Assembly (NCBI GenBank): GCA_041581055.1
Contig: JBFGCT010000135.1
Span: 1 to 11,128 of the forward strand
DNA: 11,128 bases
Origin: JBFGCT01 sp041581055
GTDB lineage: Bacteria; Actinomycetota; Acidimicrobiia; Acidimicrobiales; Ilumatobacteraceae
Direction of reading: 5' to 3'
Shown here: one piece after another, positions 1-6,985 of the stretch
Numbering within the stretch: the first letter of the stretch is position 1
Layout of the letters: each line of letters begins with the position of its first letter
Program-made: the position numbers and the translations under genes
The notes under the pieces: model-generated
The model's database searches: none
What the model was told of the DNA's origin: nothing
What the model saw: only the letters and a program-made list of their open reading frames with translations

Positions 1-1
1 C

Positions 2-460
2 GACCTGGTCACCGGGATCACGATGACCAACGTGCCCGAGGCGATCGGGATCGCGCGGGCCGCCGCCGAGCTCGACGTCCCGGTGGTGCTGTCCTTCACC
101 GTCGAGACCGACGGCCGGCTGCCGACCGGCGACGGCCTCGGCGAGGCGATCACGACGGTCGACCGGGAGACCGACGCCGCGCCCGCGTACTACATGGTCA
201 ACTGCGCCCACCCGACGCACTTCGAGTCGGTGCTCGGCGGCGAGTGGATGGCCCGGCTCCGCGGCATCCGGGCCAACGCATCGACGATGAGCCACGCCGA
301 ACTGGACGAGGCCGACGAGCTCGACGCCGGCGACCCCGACGACCTCGCCCGGCGCTACGCGTCGCTGCGGGACCGGTTCGGGAGCCTGACGGTGTTCGGC
401 GGCTGCTGCGGCACCGACGACACCCACATCGCCGCCGCCGCGGCCGCGCTCACCCGGTGA
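2..460 (+). CDS. Homocysteine S-methyltransferase family protein, C-terminal part (5' end outside window)
   Basis: The reading frame is already open at base 2 and ends at TGA 458-460, so only about 152 C-terminal residues are visible; the family is usually near 300. The visible part has the family's barrel features: a TNVPEA helix, the strand PVVLSFTVETDGRLPTGDGL, an NCAHP motif with the first zinc-binding Cys, and GGCCGTD near the end with the other two zinc Cys. Family members transfer a methyl group, typically from S-methylmethionine or a similar donor, to homocysteine to make methionine in the cytoplasm. All three zinc ligands are present, so the enzyme is probably active. The donor cannot be told from this half; MmuM is the best-known relative, and a stand-alone methyltransferase of other specificity is possible. 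It ends convergently, with an 11-bp overlap into the MoeB-like gene on the other strand. The ATG at 23 lies inside the domain and is not the real start. Confidence 0.88.
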   Translation, partial: DLVTGITMTNVPEAIGIARAAAELDVPVVLSFTVETDGRLPTGDGLGEAITTVDRETDAAPAYYMVNCAHPTHFESVLGGEWMARLRGIRANASTMSHAELDEADELDAGDPDDLARRYASLRDRFGSLTVFGGCCGTDDTHIAAAAAALTR

Positions 461-1613
461 GGCCGGGGGCGCAGAGCCCGTCGAGCTCCTTGATCTCGAT
501 CCGGTCGCGATTGGCGTAGGTCACCTCATTCGCGGGGTCGCGCTTCAGGTTGAACACGCGGAACTCCATCTCGGTCGTGTCGACGGTGAGGATGCGCCCG
601 ACCAGCCCCTCGCCGAGGCCGAGCAGCAGCTTGATCGTCTCCAACGCCTGGATCGAGCCGATGATCCCGGGCAGCACGCCGAGCACGCCGGCCTCGGCGC
701 AGCTCGGGGCGAGCTCGGCGGGTGGCGGCTCGGGGACCATGTCACGGTATGTCGGACCCAGGAGCGGGTGGAACACGCTGACCATGCCCTCGAAGCGGAA
801 GATCGAGCCGTGCACGACCGGGATGCCGAGCTTGACGCTGGCGTCGTTGAGCAGGTAGCGGCTCGGGAAGTTGTCGGCGCCGTCGACGATCACGTCATAG
901 CCGGCGATGATCTCGATGATGTTCGACGCGTCGAGCCGGGTGTCGTAGGTGACGACGTCGACGTCGGGGTTGAGCATCGTCAGCGTCTTCTTCGCCGAGT
1001 CGACCTTGCGATCGCCGATGCGGTCGACGTTGTGCAGGATCTGCCGCTGGAGGTTCGACGAGTCGACCTCGTCCATGTCGACGACGCCGAGCGTGCCGAC
1101 GCCGGCCGCCGCGAGGTACAGCGCGGCCGGCGAGCCGAGCCCGCCGGCGCCGAGCAGCAGCACCTTCGAGTCGAGCAGCTTGGCCTGACCCTCGACGCCG
1201 ACCTCGGGGAGCAGGATGTGGCGCTTGTACCGGTTGTTCTGCTCCGACGTGAGCGTCACCGGCAGCTTCCACGCCCGGCCCTCGTCCTTCCAGCGGCCGA
1301 ACCCGCCGGCCATCGACTCGGCGGCGGTGTAGCCGAGCTCGGTCATCGTCTTGACGGCGAACGCCGAGCGGACGCCGCCGGCGCAGTAGACGACGACCGG
1401 CGCGTCCTTGTCGCCGATCTTGCCCTCGACCTGGGCCTCGAGATGGCCGCGCGGGATGTGGATCGCGCCGGGGATCGCGCCTTCGGCGTACTCGTCGGGC
1501 TCGCGCACGTCGAGCACGAGCGCGCCGTCGTCGATGTGCGACGCCGCGGTCTCGGTGTCAACCTCGTCGATCTCGGATTTCGCGGCGGCGAGCAGGTCGC
1601 GGAACGTTGCCAT
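450..1613 (-). CDS. moeB: Rhodanese-ThiF fusion: MoeB/MoeZ-type sulfur-carrier adenylyltransferase
   Basis: This 387-residue cytoplasmic protein has an N-terminal rhodanese domain (about 15-118) with active-site loop YCAGGVRS (Cys77). A ThiF/MoeB adenylation domain follows (about 125-380), with nucleotide loop GAGGLG (155-160), the strand VVDMDEVDSSNLQRQ, DGADNF (244-249) and the conserved SCAEAGVLG (Cys305). Such enzymes adenylate the C-terminal Gly-Gly of a ubiquitin-like sulfur carrier (MoaD, ThiS or CysO type), and the rhodanese domain can supply the sulfur as a persulfide. No carrier gene is in the window, so the pathway (molybdopterin, thiamine or cysteine) stays open. Two points are unusual. 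The rhodanese precedes the ThiF domain, whereas mycobacterial MoeZ has it at the C-terminus. The CxxC zinc pairs of E. coli MoeB are also missing: TYRDM stands where CYRCL is usual, and no CxxC occurs near the end. As I recall, MoeZ lacks them too. The ATG at 1613 has no clear Shine-Dalgarno but has a TAGGCT box 8 nt upstream. Confidence 0.9.
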   Translation of the reverse strand: MATFRDLLAAAKSEIDEVDTETAASHIDDGALVLDVREPDEYAEGAIPGAIHIPRGHLEAQVEGKIGDKDAPVVVYCAGGVRSAFAVKTMTELGYTAAESMAGGFGRWKDEGRAWKLPVTLTSEQNNRYKRHILLPEVGVEGQAKLLDSKVLLLGAGGLGSPAALYLAAAGVGTLGVVDMDEVDSSNLQRQILHNVDRIGDRKVDSAKKTLTMLNPDVDVVTYDTRLDASNIIEIIAGYDVIVDGADNFPSRYLLNDASVKLGIPVVHGSIFRFEGMVSVFHPLLGPTYRDMVPEPPPAELAPSCAEAGVLGVLPGIIGSIQALETIKLLLGLGEGLVGRILTVDTTEMEFRVFNLKRDPANEVTYANRDRIEIKELDGLCAPGLTG

Positions 1614-1621
1614 GGTCAGAA

Positions 1622-1627
1622 AGCCTA
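1622..1627 (-). promoter_or_regulatory. Putative -10 box (TAGGCT) of the rhodanese-MoeB gene
   Basis: On the minus strand TAGGCT (TANNNT pattern) lies 8 nt before the ATG at 1613, so transcription would start at or next to the start codon. No -35 box is evident. TAGG occurs three times in a row here on that strand. The box sits in the 64-bp region shared with the divergent transporter gene. Confidence 0.4.
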
Positions 1628-1668
1628 CCTACCTAGTCGGGAATAGGTCCAACCGCCGAGCGGTTCCC

Positions 1669-1674
1669 TACATT
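1669..1674 (+). promoter_or_regulatory. Putative -10 box (TACATT) of the EamA transporter
   Basis: TACATT fits TANNNT and ends 3 nt before ATG 1678 and 6 nt before GTG 1681. If it is the true -10, transcription starts close to 1680-1682. The leaderless start codon would then be GTG 1681 rather than ATG 1678, a difference of one residue. Confidence 0.35.
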
Positions 1675-1677
1675 CCC

Positions 1678-2634
1678 ATGGTGTCCGACCCCCCGGCGAC
1701 CTCCCCGCGCAAGATGTTCACGGCGACGACGGCGACCAACGACGGGGCGTTCGCACCGCAGGACTGGGCCCTCTTCCTCGCCATCGCCGGCGTCTGGGGC
1801 TCGTCGTTCCTGTTCATCGACATCGGGCTCGACGCGCTGCCGCCCGGGCTGATCACGCTGCTCCGGGTCGGCCTCGGCGCGCTGGCGCTGGCGGCCATCC
1901 CCCGCCGCCGCGCGCCGATCGAGCCGTCGGATCGGGCGCGACTCGTCGTGCTCTCGGTGATCTGGGTGGCGATTCCGTTCACGCTGTTCCCGATCGCCGA
2001 GCAGCACATCAACTCCTCGGTCACGGGCCTGCTCAACGGCGGGACGCCGATCTTCGCCGCGCTCGTCGCCACGGTGCTGCTCCGCCAACCGCCGCGCGGC
2101 CCGCTGCTCGCCGGCATCGTCGTCGGGTTCGCGGGGGTGGCGCTGATCAGCCTGCCGTCGATCAGCGAGGGTTCGAGCGAGGCGCTCGGCGTCGCGCTCG
2201 TCGTCGGCGCGACCGTCTGCTACGGGTTCGCCCTCAACCTCACCCCGCCACTCCAGCAGCGGTACGGGTCGGTCAACGTCATGGCGAAGATGCTCGCGCT
2301 GGCGACGGTCTGGACGCTGCCGTATGGACTCTGGGACCTCGGGGAGGCGGAGTGGGAGATCGGCCCACTCGTCGCCGTCGTCGCGCTCGGCGTCGTCGGC
2401 ACCGGGATCGCGTTCGCGGTGATGGCCAGCCTCGTCGGGAGGGTCGGCTCGACGCGGGCCTCGTTCATCACGTACCTGATCCCCGTCGTCGCGCTGGCCC
2501 TCGGCGTCGTGTTCCGCGACGACGAGGTCGCCGCGCTGGCGCTGGTCGGCGTCGCGCTCGTCATCGCCGGCGCGATCCTGGCCAGCCGGACGACGAGGCC
2601 GGTCAGGAGAGCAGCGCCGGCAGGATCTCGCTGA
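1678..2634 (+). CDS. EamA/DMT-family ten-helix transporter
   Basis: An integral membrane protein of 318 residues in the drug/metabolite transporter superfamily. It is a tandem of two EamA units (about 30-160 and 170-304), each with roughly five hydrophobic helices. Typical sequences are WGSSFLFIDIGL after helix 1, AEQHINSSVTGLLNGGTPIF at the helix 3-4 hairpin and, in the second half, GSTRASFITYLIPVVALALG followed by the short FRDDE loop. Members export or take up small metabolites, amino acids or drugs; the substrate cannot be read from the sequence. About 28 polar residues precede the first helix, and a basic Arg-rich tail (RTTRPVRRAAP) lies on the cytoplasmic side. The frame is open far upstream, but earlier in-frame starts lie inside the divergent gene, so ATG 1678 (or GTG 1681) is preferred; Met13 (1714) is an alternative. 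No Shine-Dalgarno is visible. The 3' end overlaps the convergent sirtuin gene by 32 bp. Confidence 0.9.
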   Translation: MVSDPPATSPRKMFTATTATNDGAFAPQDWALFLAIAGVWGSSFLFIDIGLDALPPGLITLLRVGLGALALAAIPRRRAPIEPSDRARLVVLSVIWVAIPFTLFPIAEQHINSSVTGLLNGGTPIFAALVATVLLRQPPRGPLLAGIVVGFAGVALISLPSISEGSSEALGVALVVGATVCYGFALNLTPPLQQRYGSVNVMAKMLALATVWTLPYGLWDLGEAEWEIGPLVAVVALGVVGTGIAFAVMASLVGRVGSTRASFITYLIPVVALALGVVFRDDEVAALALVGVALVIAGAILASRTTRPVRRAAPAGSR

Positions 2635-3373
2635 TGCCGCCGACGAGCAGGTGGTCGGCGTAGCGGTCCATCGCCGTCTCGTCGCCGTTGACGATGACGA
2701 TCTGCGCCCCGGCCGCCTTCGCCCGCGGGACGCAGTTCGCCGCCGGGAACACGCTCAACGTCGAGCCGACGGCGAGCAGGACGTCGGCCTCCTCGCTGAC
2801 CCGCAGCGCCCGGTCGATCACCTCTGGGACCAGCGCCTGGCCGAAGCTGATCGTGTCGCTCTTGAGGATGCCGCCGCACACCAGGCACGGAGGGTCGGCC
2901 TCGCCGTTGCGGACGCGGTCGAGAGCGTCGGCCATCGCGCGGCGATCGGCGCAGTCCCAGCAGCGGGTCCACCAGACCGTGCCGTGCACCTCGATCACCC
3001 GCTCGGCGTCGTTGCCGGCCTTCTGGTGCAGCCCGTCGATGTTCTGGGTCACCACGGCGTGCAGGCGGCCCCGCCGCTCGAGGTCGGCGATGGCGCGATG
3101 GCCGGTGTTCGGCTCGGCGGTCCAGGCCGGCGTGGTCAGCCGGTTCTGCCAGGCGGCACGGCGGACCTCGGGGTCGGCGAGGTAGTGCTGGATGTTGGCC
3201 GCCTTCTCGGCGGCCGGGTTCTTCGTCCACAGCCCGTTCGGCCCGCGGAAGTCCGGGATGCCCGAGTCGGTCGAGATGCCCGCGCCGGTGAGGACGACGA
3301 TCCGCTCCGCCGCGGCCAGCACGTCGCGCGCCGCGCTGGCGTCGGCCGGCAGCGTCCCGTCGAAGGTGTCCAC
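2603..3373 (-). CDS. Sir2-family NAD-dependent protein deacylase (sirtuin)
   Basis: A cytoplasmic protein of 256 residues from GTG 3373, normal for bacterial CobB-type sirtuins. It shows the NAD-binding GAGISTDSGIPDFRG (30-44), TQNIDGLH (109-116), catalytic His130 in EVHGT, a four-Cys zinc site (CWDC 138-141, CLVCGG 163-168), GSTLSVFPA (203-211) and VNGDET (228-233). Sirtuins remove acyl groups from lysines using NAD, giving nicotinamide and O-acyl-ADP-ribose; metabolic enzymes are common targets. The Tyr/Arg pair that marks desuccinylase-type class III members is not evident: the segment reads NIQHYLADPEVRRAAWQNRL. Acyl preference is therefore uncertain. The frame stays open to GTG 3487, but that extension runs through the intergenic repeats and has no domain content. 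GTG 3373 is preferred because TATCGT lies exactly 7 nt upstream, a leaderless arrangement. The gene diverges from prfC across a repeat-filled gap. Confidence 0.9.
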   Translation of the reverse strand: MDTFDGTLPADASAARDVLAAAERIVVLTGAGISTDSGIPDFRGPNGLWTKNPAAEKAANIQHYLADPEVRRAAWQNRLTTPAWTAEPNTGHRAIADLERRGRLHAVVTQNIDGLHQKAGNDAERVIEVHGTVWWTRCWDCADRRAMADALDRVRNGEADPPCLVCGGILKSDTISFGQALVPEVIDRALRVSEEADVLLAVGSTLSVFPAANCVPRAKAAGAQIVIVNGDETAMDRYADHLLVGGISEILPALLS

Positions 3374-3380
3374 GACCCGG

Positions 3381-3386
3381 ACGATA
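3381..3386 (-). promoter_or_regulatory. Putative -10 box (TATCGT) of the sirtuin gene
   Basis: On the minus strand TATCGT is followed by 7 nt and then GTG 3373. The position expected for a -35 box falls at the edge of the repeat element at 3403-3423. A GCGCGGG block lies 4 nt upstream of the -10, as in the prfC promoter where the gap is 8 nt. Confidence 0.45.
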
Positions 3387-3402
3387 ACAACCCGCGCGTT
3401 CG

Positions 3403-3423
3403 TCTCCGGTGAGAGGTGAGACC
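3403..3423 (+). repeat. Intergenic repeat element, copy 1
   Basis: This 21-bp element contains GGTGAGAGGTGAGACC, a tandem of the heptamer GGTGAGA. It is identical over all 21 bp to 3465-3485. With seven more bases, 3407-3430 pairs with the reverse complement of 3486-3509 with one mismatch in 24. It lies 20 bp upstream of the sirtuin -10 box. It could be an operator or a copy of a dispersed extragenic palindrome. Confidence 0.85.
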
Positions 3424-3464
3424 CACAGGTCACCCTGGATCTCACCAGAGCCACCGCCTGCCCA

Positions 3465-3485
3465 TCTCCGGTGAGAGGTGAGACC
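3465..3485 (+). repeat. Intergenic repeat element, copy 2 (direct repeat of copy 1)
   Basis: The 21 bp are identical to copy 1, with starts 62 bp apart. The last 17 bp form the left arm of a perfect inverted repeat with 3493-3509. A lone TCTCACC heptamer sits between the two direct copies at 3440-3446. Confidence 0.85.
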
Positions 3486-3509
3486 ACCTGTAGGTCTCAC
3501 CTCTCACCG
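3469..3509. repeat. Perfect 17-bp inverted repeat with 7-nt loop (hairpin)
   Basis: The arms 3469-3485 (CGGTGAGAGGTGAGACC) and 3493-3509 (GGTCTCACCTCTCACCG) are exact reverse complements around the loop ACCTGTA. The arm at 3493-3509 is the third, inverted, copy of the element. There is no T-run on either side, and the flanking genes diverge, so a terminator role is unlikely. If prfC is transcribed from the box at 3534, the hairpin lies upstream of the transcript and would act as DNA, for example as a protein-binding palindrome. Confidence 0.85.
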
Positions 3510-3533
3510 AAAGGTACGGCGCGGGCTCGCCGG

Positions 3534-3539
3534 TAGCGT
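3534..3539 (+). promoter_or_regulatory. Putative -10 box (TAGCGT) of prfC
   Basis: TAGCGT is followed by 7 nt and ATG 3547, implying a leaderless mRNA. No good -35 hexamer is seen at the usual distance. The G-run 3541-3546 directly abuts the ATG, too close to serve as a Shine-Dalgarno. The inverted copy of the repeat ends 24 bp upstream of the box. Confidence 0.45.
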
Positions 3540-3546
3540 CGGGGGG

Positions 3547-5127
3547 ATGTCCGAGCAGGTGATCTCCGAAGCGGCGCGCCGCCGGACGTTCGCCATCATC
3601 TCGCACCCCGACGCGGGGAAGACCACCCTCACCGAGAAGTTCCTGCTCTACGCCGGCGCGATCCAGTCCGGCGGCGCCGTCAAGGCGCACGAGGGCCGGC
3701 GGGCGGCGATGTCGGACTGGATGGACATGGAGCAGAAGCGCGGCATCTCGATCACGTCGACGGCGCTCAACTTCCCCTATCGGGGCCATGAGCTGAACCT
3801 GCTCGACACGCCCGGCCACCGGGACTTCTCCGAGGACACGTATCGGGTGCTGTCGGCGGTCGACGCGGTGGTCATGGTGCTCGACTCGGCCAAGGGCATC
3901 GAGCCGCAGACGCTCAAGCTGTTCGAGGTGTGCCGCGCCCGGCGCCTTCCGGTGCTGACGTTCCTCAACAAGCTCGACCGGCCGGGGATGGAGCCGATCG
4001 AGCTGCTCGACCAGATCGAGGAGCAGATCGGGCTGCGGCCGACGCCGGCGACGTGGCCGGTCGGCACGTTCGGCGACCTGCGGGGCGTGATCGACCGCCG
4101 GACCGACGTGTTCACCCGCTTCACCCGCACCGCCCGCGGCGCCCAGATCGCGCCGGAGGAGGACGTGCCCGCCGAGCGGGCCGCCGCCGAGGAGGGCGCG
4201 CAGTGGACCAAGGCGAGCGACGAGTCCGAGTTGCTCGACGCGATCGGCGCCGACGTCGACCTGCCCTCGTTCCTCGCCGGAGAGTCGACGCCGGTGTTCG
4301 CCGGGTCGGCGTTGACCAACTTCGGCGTGCGCCACCTGCTCGACGCGATCGTCGACCTCGCCCCCGCGCCGCCGCCCCGGGAGGACATCGACGACAAGCC
4401 GCGCCACCTCGACGAGCCGTGTTCGGCGTTCGTGTTCAAGGTGCAGGCCAACATGGACCGCAACCACCGCGACCGGATCGCGTTCGCCCGCATCTGCTCG
4501 GGCCGCTTCGACCGCGGCATGGTGCTGACCTGTCACCGCACGGGCAAGCCGTTCGCCACCAAGTACGCGTCGACCGTCTTCGGGGCCGAGCGCACGACGA
4601 TCGACGAGGCGTTCCCCGGTGACGTCGTCGGCCTGGTCAACGCGACCGGGCTGAACATCGGCGACACGCTCTACGACGAGACGGGCGCGCCGGTCGAGTA
4701 CCCCCGGCTCCCGCAGTTCGCGCCGGAGGTCTTCGCCACCGCCCGGCCGACCGACACCGGCAAGACCAAGCAGTTCCGCAAGGGCCTCGACCAACTCGGC
4801 GAGGAGGGTGTCGTCCAGGTGCTCAAGGACCCCGACTGGGGCGACGCGTCGCCGGTGCTGGCGGCGGTCGGCCAACTCCAGTTCGACGTCTTCGCCAACC
4901 GCCTCGACGTGGAGTTCAACGCGCCGATCGAGCTGTCGTCGGCCCCGTATCAGGCGATCCGGCTGACCGACCGGGACACCGCCGCCGTCCTGCGGGAAAA
5001 GCCCGGCGTGCGGATCATGGCCCGCGGCGACCAACGGCTGGTCGCCCTGTTCGAGAACAAGTACGCGCTGGCGCGGATCGAGCAGAACGAGCCCGAGCTG
5101 ACGCTCGAACACATCATCGCCGGCTGA
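3547..5127 (+). CDS. prfC: Peptide chain release factor 3 (RF3), translational GTPase
   Basis: At 526 residues this matches RF3 length (E. coli about 529). RF3 is the ribosome-bound GTPase that removes RF1/RF2 from the ribosome after termination and helps post-peptidyl-transfer quality control. GTPase motifs: G1 SHPDAGKT (19-26), switch I RGISIT (65-70), G3 DTPGH (87-91), G4 NKLD (141-144), G5 GSAL (253-256). The phrase GGAVKAHEGRRAAMSDWMDM (42-61) is characteristic of RF3 and separates it from EF-G. An EF-Tu-like domain II follows (about 290-380), then the RF3 C-terminal domain with TDTGKTKQFRKGLDQLGEEG, GQLQFDVF and the closing ALFENKYALARI. The start at ATG 3547 is set by homology and by the TAGCGT box 7 nt upstream; the frame is open to 3478, but that part is the intergenic repeat. 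The gene ends 24 bp from the convergent DUF2207 gene. Confidence 0.96.
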   Translation: MSEQVISEAARRRTFAIISHPDAGKTTLTEKFLLYAGAIQSGGAVKAHEGRRAAMSDWMDMEQKRGISITSTALNFPYRGHELNLLDTPGHRDFSEDTYRVLSAVDAVVMVLDSAKGIEPQTLKLFEVCRARRLPVLTFLNKLDRPGMEPIELLDQIEEQIGLRPTPATWPVGTFGDLRGVIDRRTDVFTRFTRTARGAQIAPEEDVPAERAAAEEGAQWTKASDESELLDAIGADVDLPSFLAGESTPVFAGSALTNFGVRHLLDAIVDLAPAPPPREDIDDKPRHLDEPCSAFVFKVQANMDRNHRDRIAFARICSGRFDRGMVLTCHRTGKPFATKYASTVFGAERTTIDEAFPGDVVGLVNATGLNIGDTLYDETGAPVEYPRLPQFAPEVFATARPTDTGKTKQFRKGLDQLGEEGVVQVLKDPDWGDASPVLAAVGQLQFDVFANRLDVEFNAPIELSSAPYQAIRLTDRDTAAVLREKPGVRIMARGDQRLVALFENKYALARIEQNEPELTLEHIIAG

Positions 5128-5133
5128 GCCGGC

Positions 5134-5150
5134 GCGGCGCGACCCGCCGC
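5134..5150. terminator. Short GC hairpin between convergent genes (possible weak terminator)
   Basis: GCGGCG (5134-5139) and CGCCGC (5145-5150) can pair around a 5-nt loop in the 24-bp gap between the prfC and DUF2207 stop codons. No T-run follows on either strand. In sequence this rich in G and C such a stem may arise by chance. Confidence 0.25.
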
Positions 5151-5151
5151 G

Positions 5152-6978
5152 TCACCACGAACCGGAGCTCCCGCCGCCGCCCCCGCCGCCGACGCCGCCG
5201 CCGCTGAAGCCCCCGCCGAAGCTGCCGCCTGAACCTGAACCTGAACTCGAGGGTTTGGTGTGGGCCGACCGGAACGACGACGCGTTGGTGTGCACGAGCA
5301 GCGGCCCGCGCAGGGCCTGCTCCGGATGGGGGATGTTGCTCGACTCGACCGCCCGCTTCCACGCGTCGGCCTCGCCGAGGGCCACCGCCCAGGCGCTGTA
5401 CTCCCGCAGCAGCCCGTTGTCCCACGCCCACTCGACGTGACGTCCCTCGCTCGCCGCCAGGAACCGGCGGAACGACTCGGTCAGCAGGGCGAGCGCCGAG
5501 CCGGTCGCCGTCCGCGCCGGCAGCAGCGACCGGTAGGCGAGGAACGACGCGAGCGCGACGATCGCCACGCTGCCGACGATCGCCACCCACGCCGGCGCGA
5601 GGACGCCCAGCCACGACGAGCGGGCGTCGCCGATCGGGCCGTCGCCGAAGACGACCAGGAAGGCGAAGGGGACGAGGAAGATGAACGACGCGAGGCTGCG
5701 CACGTTGAACCCCGGCCCATCCGGCGCCCCCCGCCTCCACCATCCGGAGTCCCGGACGAATCGCCGCTGCTCCCTGCTGATCTTGTTCCACGTCGTCGTG
5801 AACGACTTGCTGTACTTGCCGAGCTTGACCGACCGCTTCGACCCGAACAGCGCCTTGAGGTGGGCCTGGTCGACGGCGCTGAGCCGAGCGGTGTTCTCGC
5901 CCGGCCTGAGCCGCAGGTCGTCGCCGTCGTCGCCGTCGTCGAGGACGATCGCGCCCTGGGCGATCATCCCGGAGAACCACGCCGAGACGTTGTCGTCGTC
6001 GACGCGCTCGCGCAGCAGCGCGGCCCCCTGCCACGGCTCCAGCCCCCGCGGGGGGACGAACTCGATGGTCGCCAACTCGGCCAGCCGGGAGTCGGGCACG
6101 CGGTGGGTCGGGACGTCGGCGACGCGGTCCCCGACCTGCGGCGCCGGCAGCGCGCCGTACGCCGCGTCGGCGGCGCCCCCGCTGACGATCTCGTTGCTGC
6201 CGTACCAGCGGCTGAGCGCGAAGACGCCGCCGGACGCGGCCAGCCCGAGCACGGCGACGAGCAGGCCGAGCGGCTGGAACCCGGACGGGATCGGGTCGGG
6301 CGCCGCGGGCGGCTCGGGCAGGTCCGGCGTGGTCAGCGCGGCGATCGCGCCGCCGACCGTGATGCCCTCGCCCGGTTCGAGCGGTTCGATCACCGCAACG
6401 TGCCGGCCGGCGTCGTCGCGCGCCAGCGAGCACCCCCCGAACTGGCCGTACGACCCTGTGTCGCACGTCGTGTCGGTCAGGTCGAACCCGGCCAGCACGA
6501 CTTCGAAGCGGTCGGTCTGGAACGTCTCGTCCGTGCCGATGATGTCGAGCGCCAGCACCCCGGTCGAGATCTGGGCGTCCGGCAGCGTGTACTCGAGGAC
6601 ATACCGGTGCTGCCCGGTGTAGGTGACGTTCGGGTCGCCGACGCGGATGCGCGTCCTGCTGCCCAGGTCGAGCGTCTTGACGCCGTCGTCGGCGGTGCGC
6701 GACACGGCGGTGATGTCGATCGGCTCGCCGAAGTCGTTCGGGACGATGCGCTGGTAGCCCCGGCGCTCGTTGATCCCGAAGTCGATGTCGACGACCTCGC
6801 GGATGCGCACGCCGTCGGCGCCGTCGGGCCACACGGTGACCTGTTTGGCGTCGAAGTGCTCGGGCCGGAACACCGCGGCGTCGCCGGCGCCGATCACCCG
6901 GAACCCGGCGAGCATCGAAAGGGCGACGATCACGACGCCGACGACCGCGTGACGCCCTCGGGTGACTTTGTGCAACAT
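5152..6978 (-). CDS. DUF2207-family membrane protein with Gly/Ser-rich tail
   Basis: A 608-residue protein anchored by an N-terminal hydrophobic segment (about 11-31; signal peptide or signal anchor). An extracytoplasmic beta-rich domain follows (about 45-215), typical of DUF2207: early VDIDFG, ERRGYQRIVPNDFG (71-84) and a late LEPGEGITVGGAIA. It has one close Cys pair (172, 183). A second helix lies at about 236-256. A mainly cytoplasmic region (260-425) carries an acidic DDGDDGDD stretch, and two helices follow at about 429-445 and 457-481. The chain ends in a soluble segment and a low-complexity tail (578-608: SSSGSGSGGS, then long Gly runs, ending SGSW). Such a Gly-rich end with terminal Trp is common in this family. 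Its biochemical role is unknown. ATG 6978 lacks a Shine-Dalgarno but has CAGAAT 7 nt upstream. It is divergent from the giant surface-protein gene, with a 97-bp gap. Family assignment is by recognition of these motifs. Confidence 0.82.
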   Translation of the reverse strand: MLHKVTRGRHAVVGVVIVALSMLAGFRVIGAGDAAVFRPEHFDAKQVTVWPDGADGVRIREVVDIDFGINERRGYQRIVPNDFGEPIDITAVSRTADDGVKTLDLGSRTRIRVGDPNVTYTGQHRYVLEYTLPDAQISTGVLALDIIGTDETFQTDRFEVVLAGFDLTDTTCDTGSYGQFGGCSLARDDAGRHVAVIEPLEPGEGITVGGAIAALTTPDLPEPPAAPDPIPSGFQPLGLLVAVLGLAASGGVFALSRWYGSNEIVSGGAADAAYGALPAPQVGDRVADVPTHRVPDSRLAELATIEFVPPRGLEPWQGAALLRERVDDDNVSAWFSGMIAQGAIVLDDGDDGDDLRLRPGENTARLSAVDQAHLKALFGSKRSVKLGKYSKSFTTTWNKISREQRRFVRDSGWWRRGAPDGPGFNVRSLASFIFLVPFAFLVVFGDGPIGDARSSWLGVLAPAWVAIVGSVAIVALASFLAYRSLLPARTATGSALALLTESFRRFLAASEGRHVEWAWDNGLLREYSAWAVALGEADAWKRAVESSNIPHPEQALRGPLLVHTNASSFRSAHTKPSSSGSGSGGSFGGGFSGGGVGGGGGGGSSGSW

Positions 6979-6985
6979 GGCGTTG

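Noticed and set aside
768..1646. Open frame of 292 codons on the plus strand across the rhodanese-MoeB gene
   Set aside because: It is antisense to a clearly conserved enzyme, and its composition (Val/Arg/Asp/Ala strings) is that of a shadow frame.
3374..3487. N-terminal extension of the sirtuin to GTG 3487
   Set aside because: The extra 38 residues would be encoded by the intergenic repeats and match no sirtuin region. GTG 3373 has a well-placed -10 box and gives normal family length.
3403..3509. CRISPR array
   Set aside because: There are only three copies, one of them inverted, with unequal spacing (about 41 and 7 nt) and no cas genes.
3469..3509. Intrinsic terminator
   Set aside because: The hairpin is strong, but it lies between divergent promoters and no T-run follows on either strand.
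3442..5112. Open frame of 556 codons on the minus strand
   Set aside because: It lies antisense to prfC, whose motifs are unmistakable. Its translation is low-complexity Arg/Gly/Val/Asp text typical of GC-rich shadow frames.
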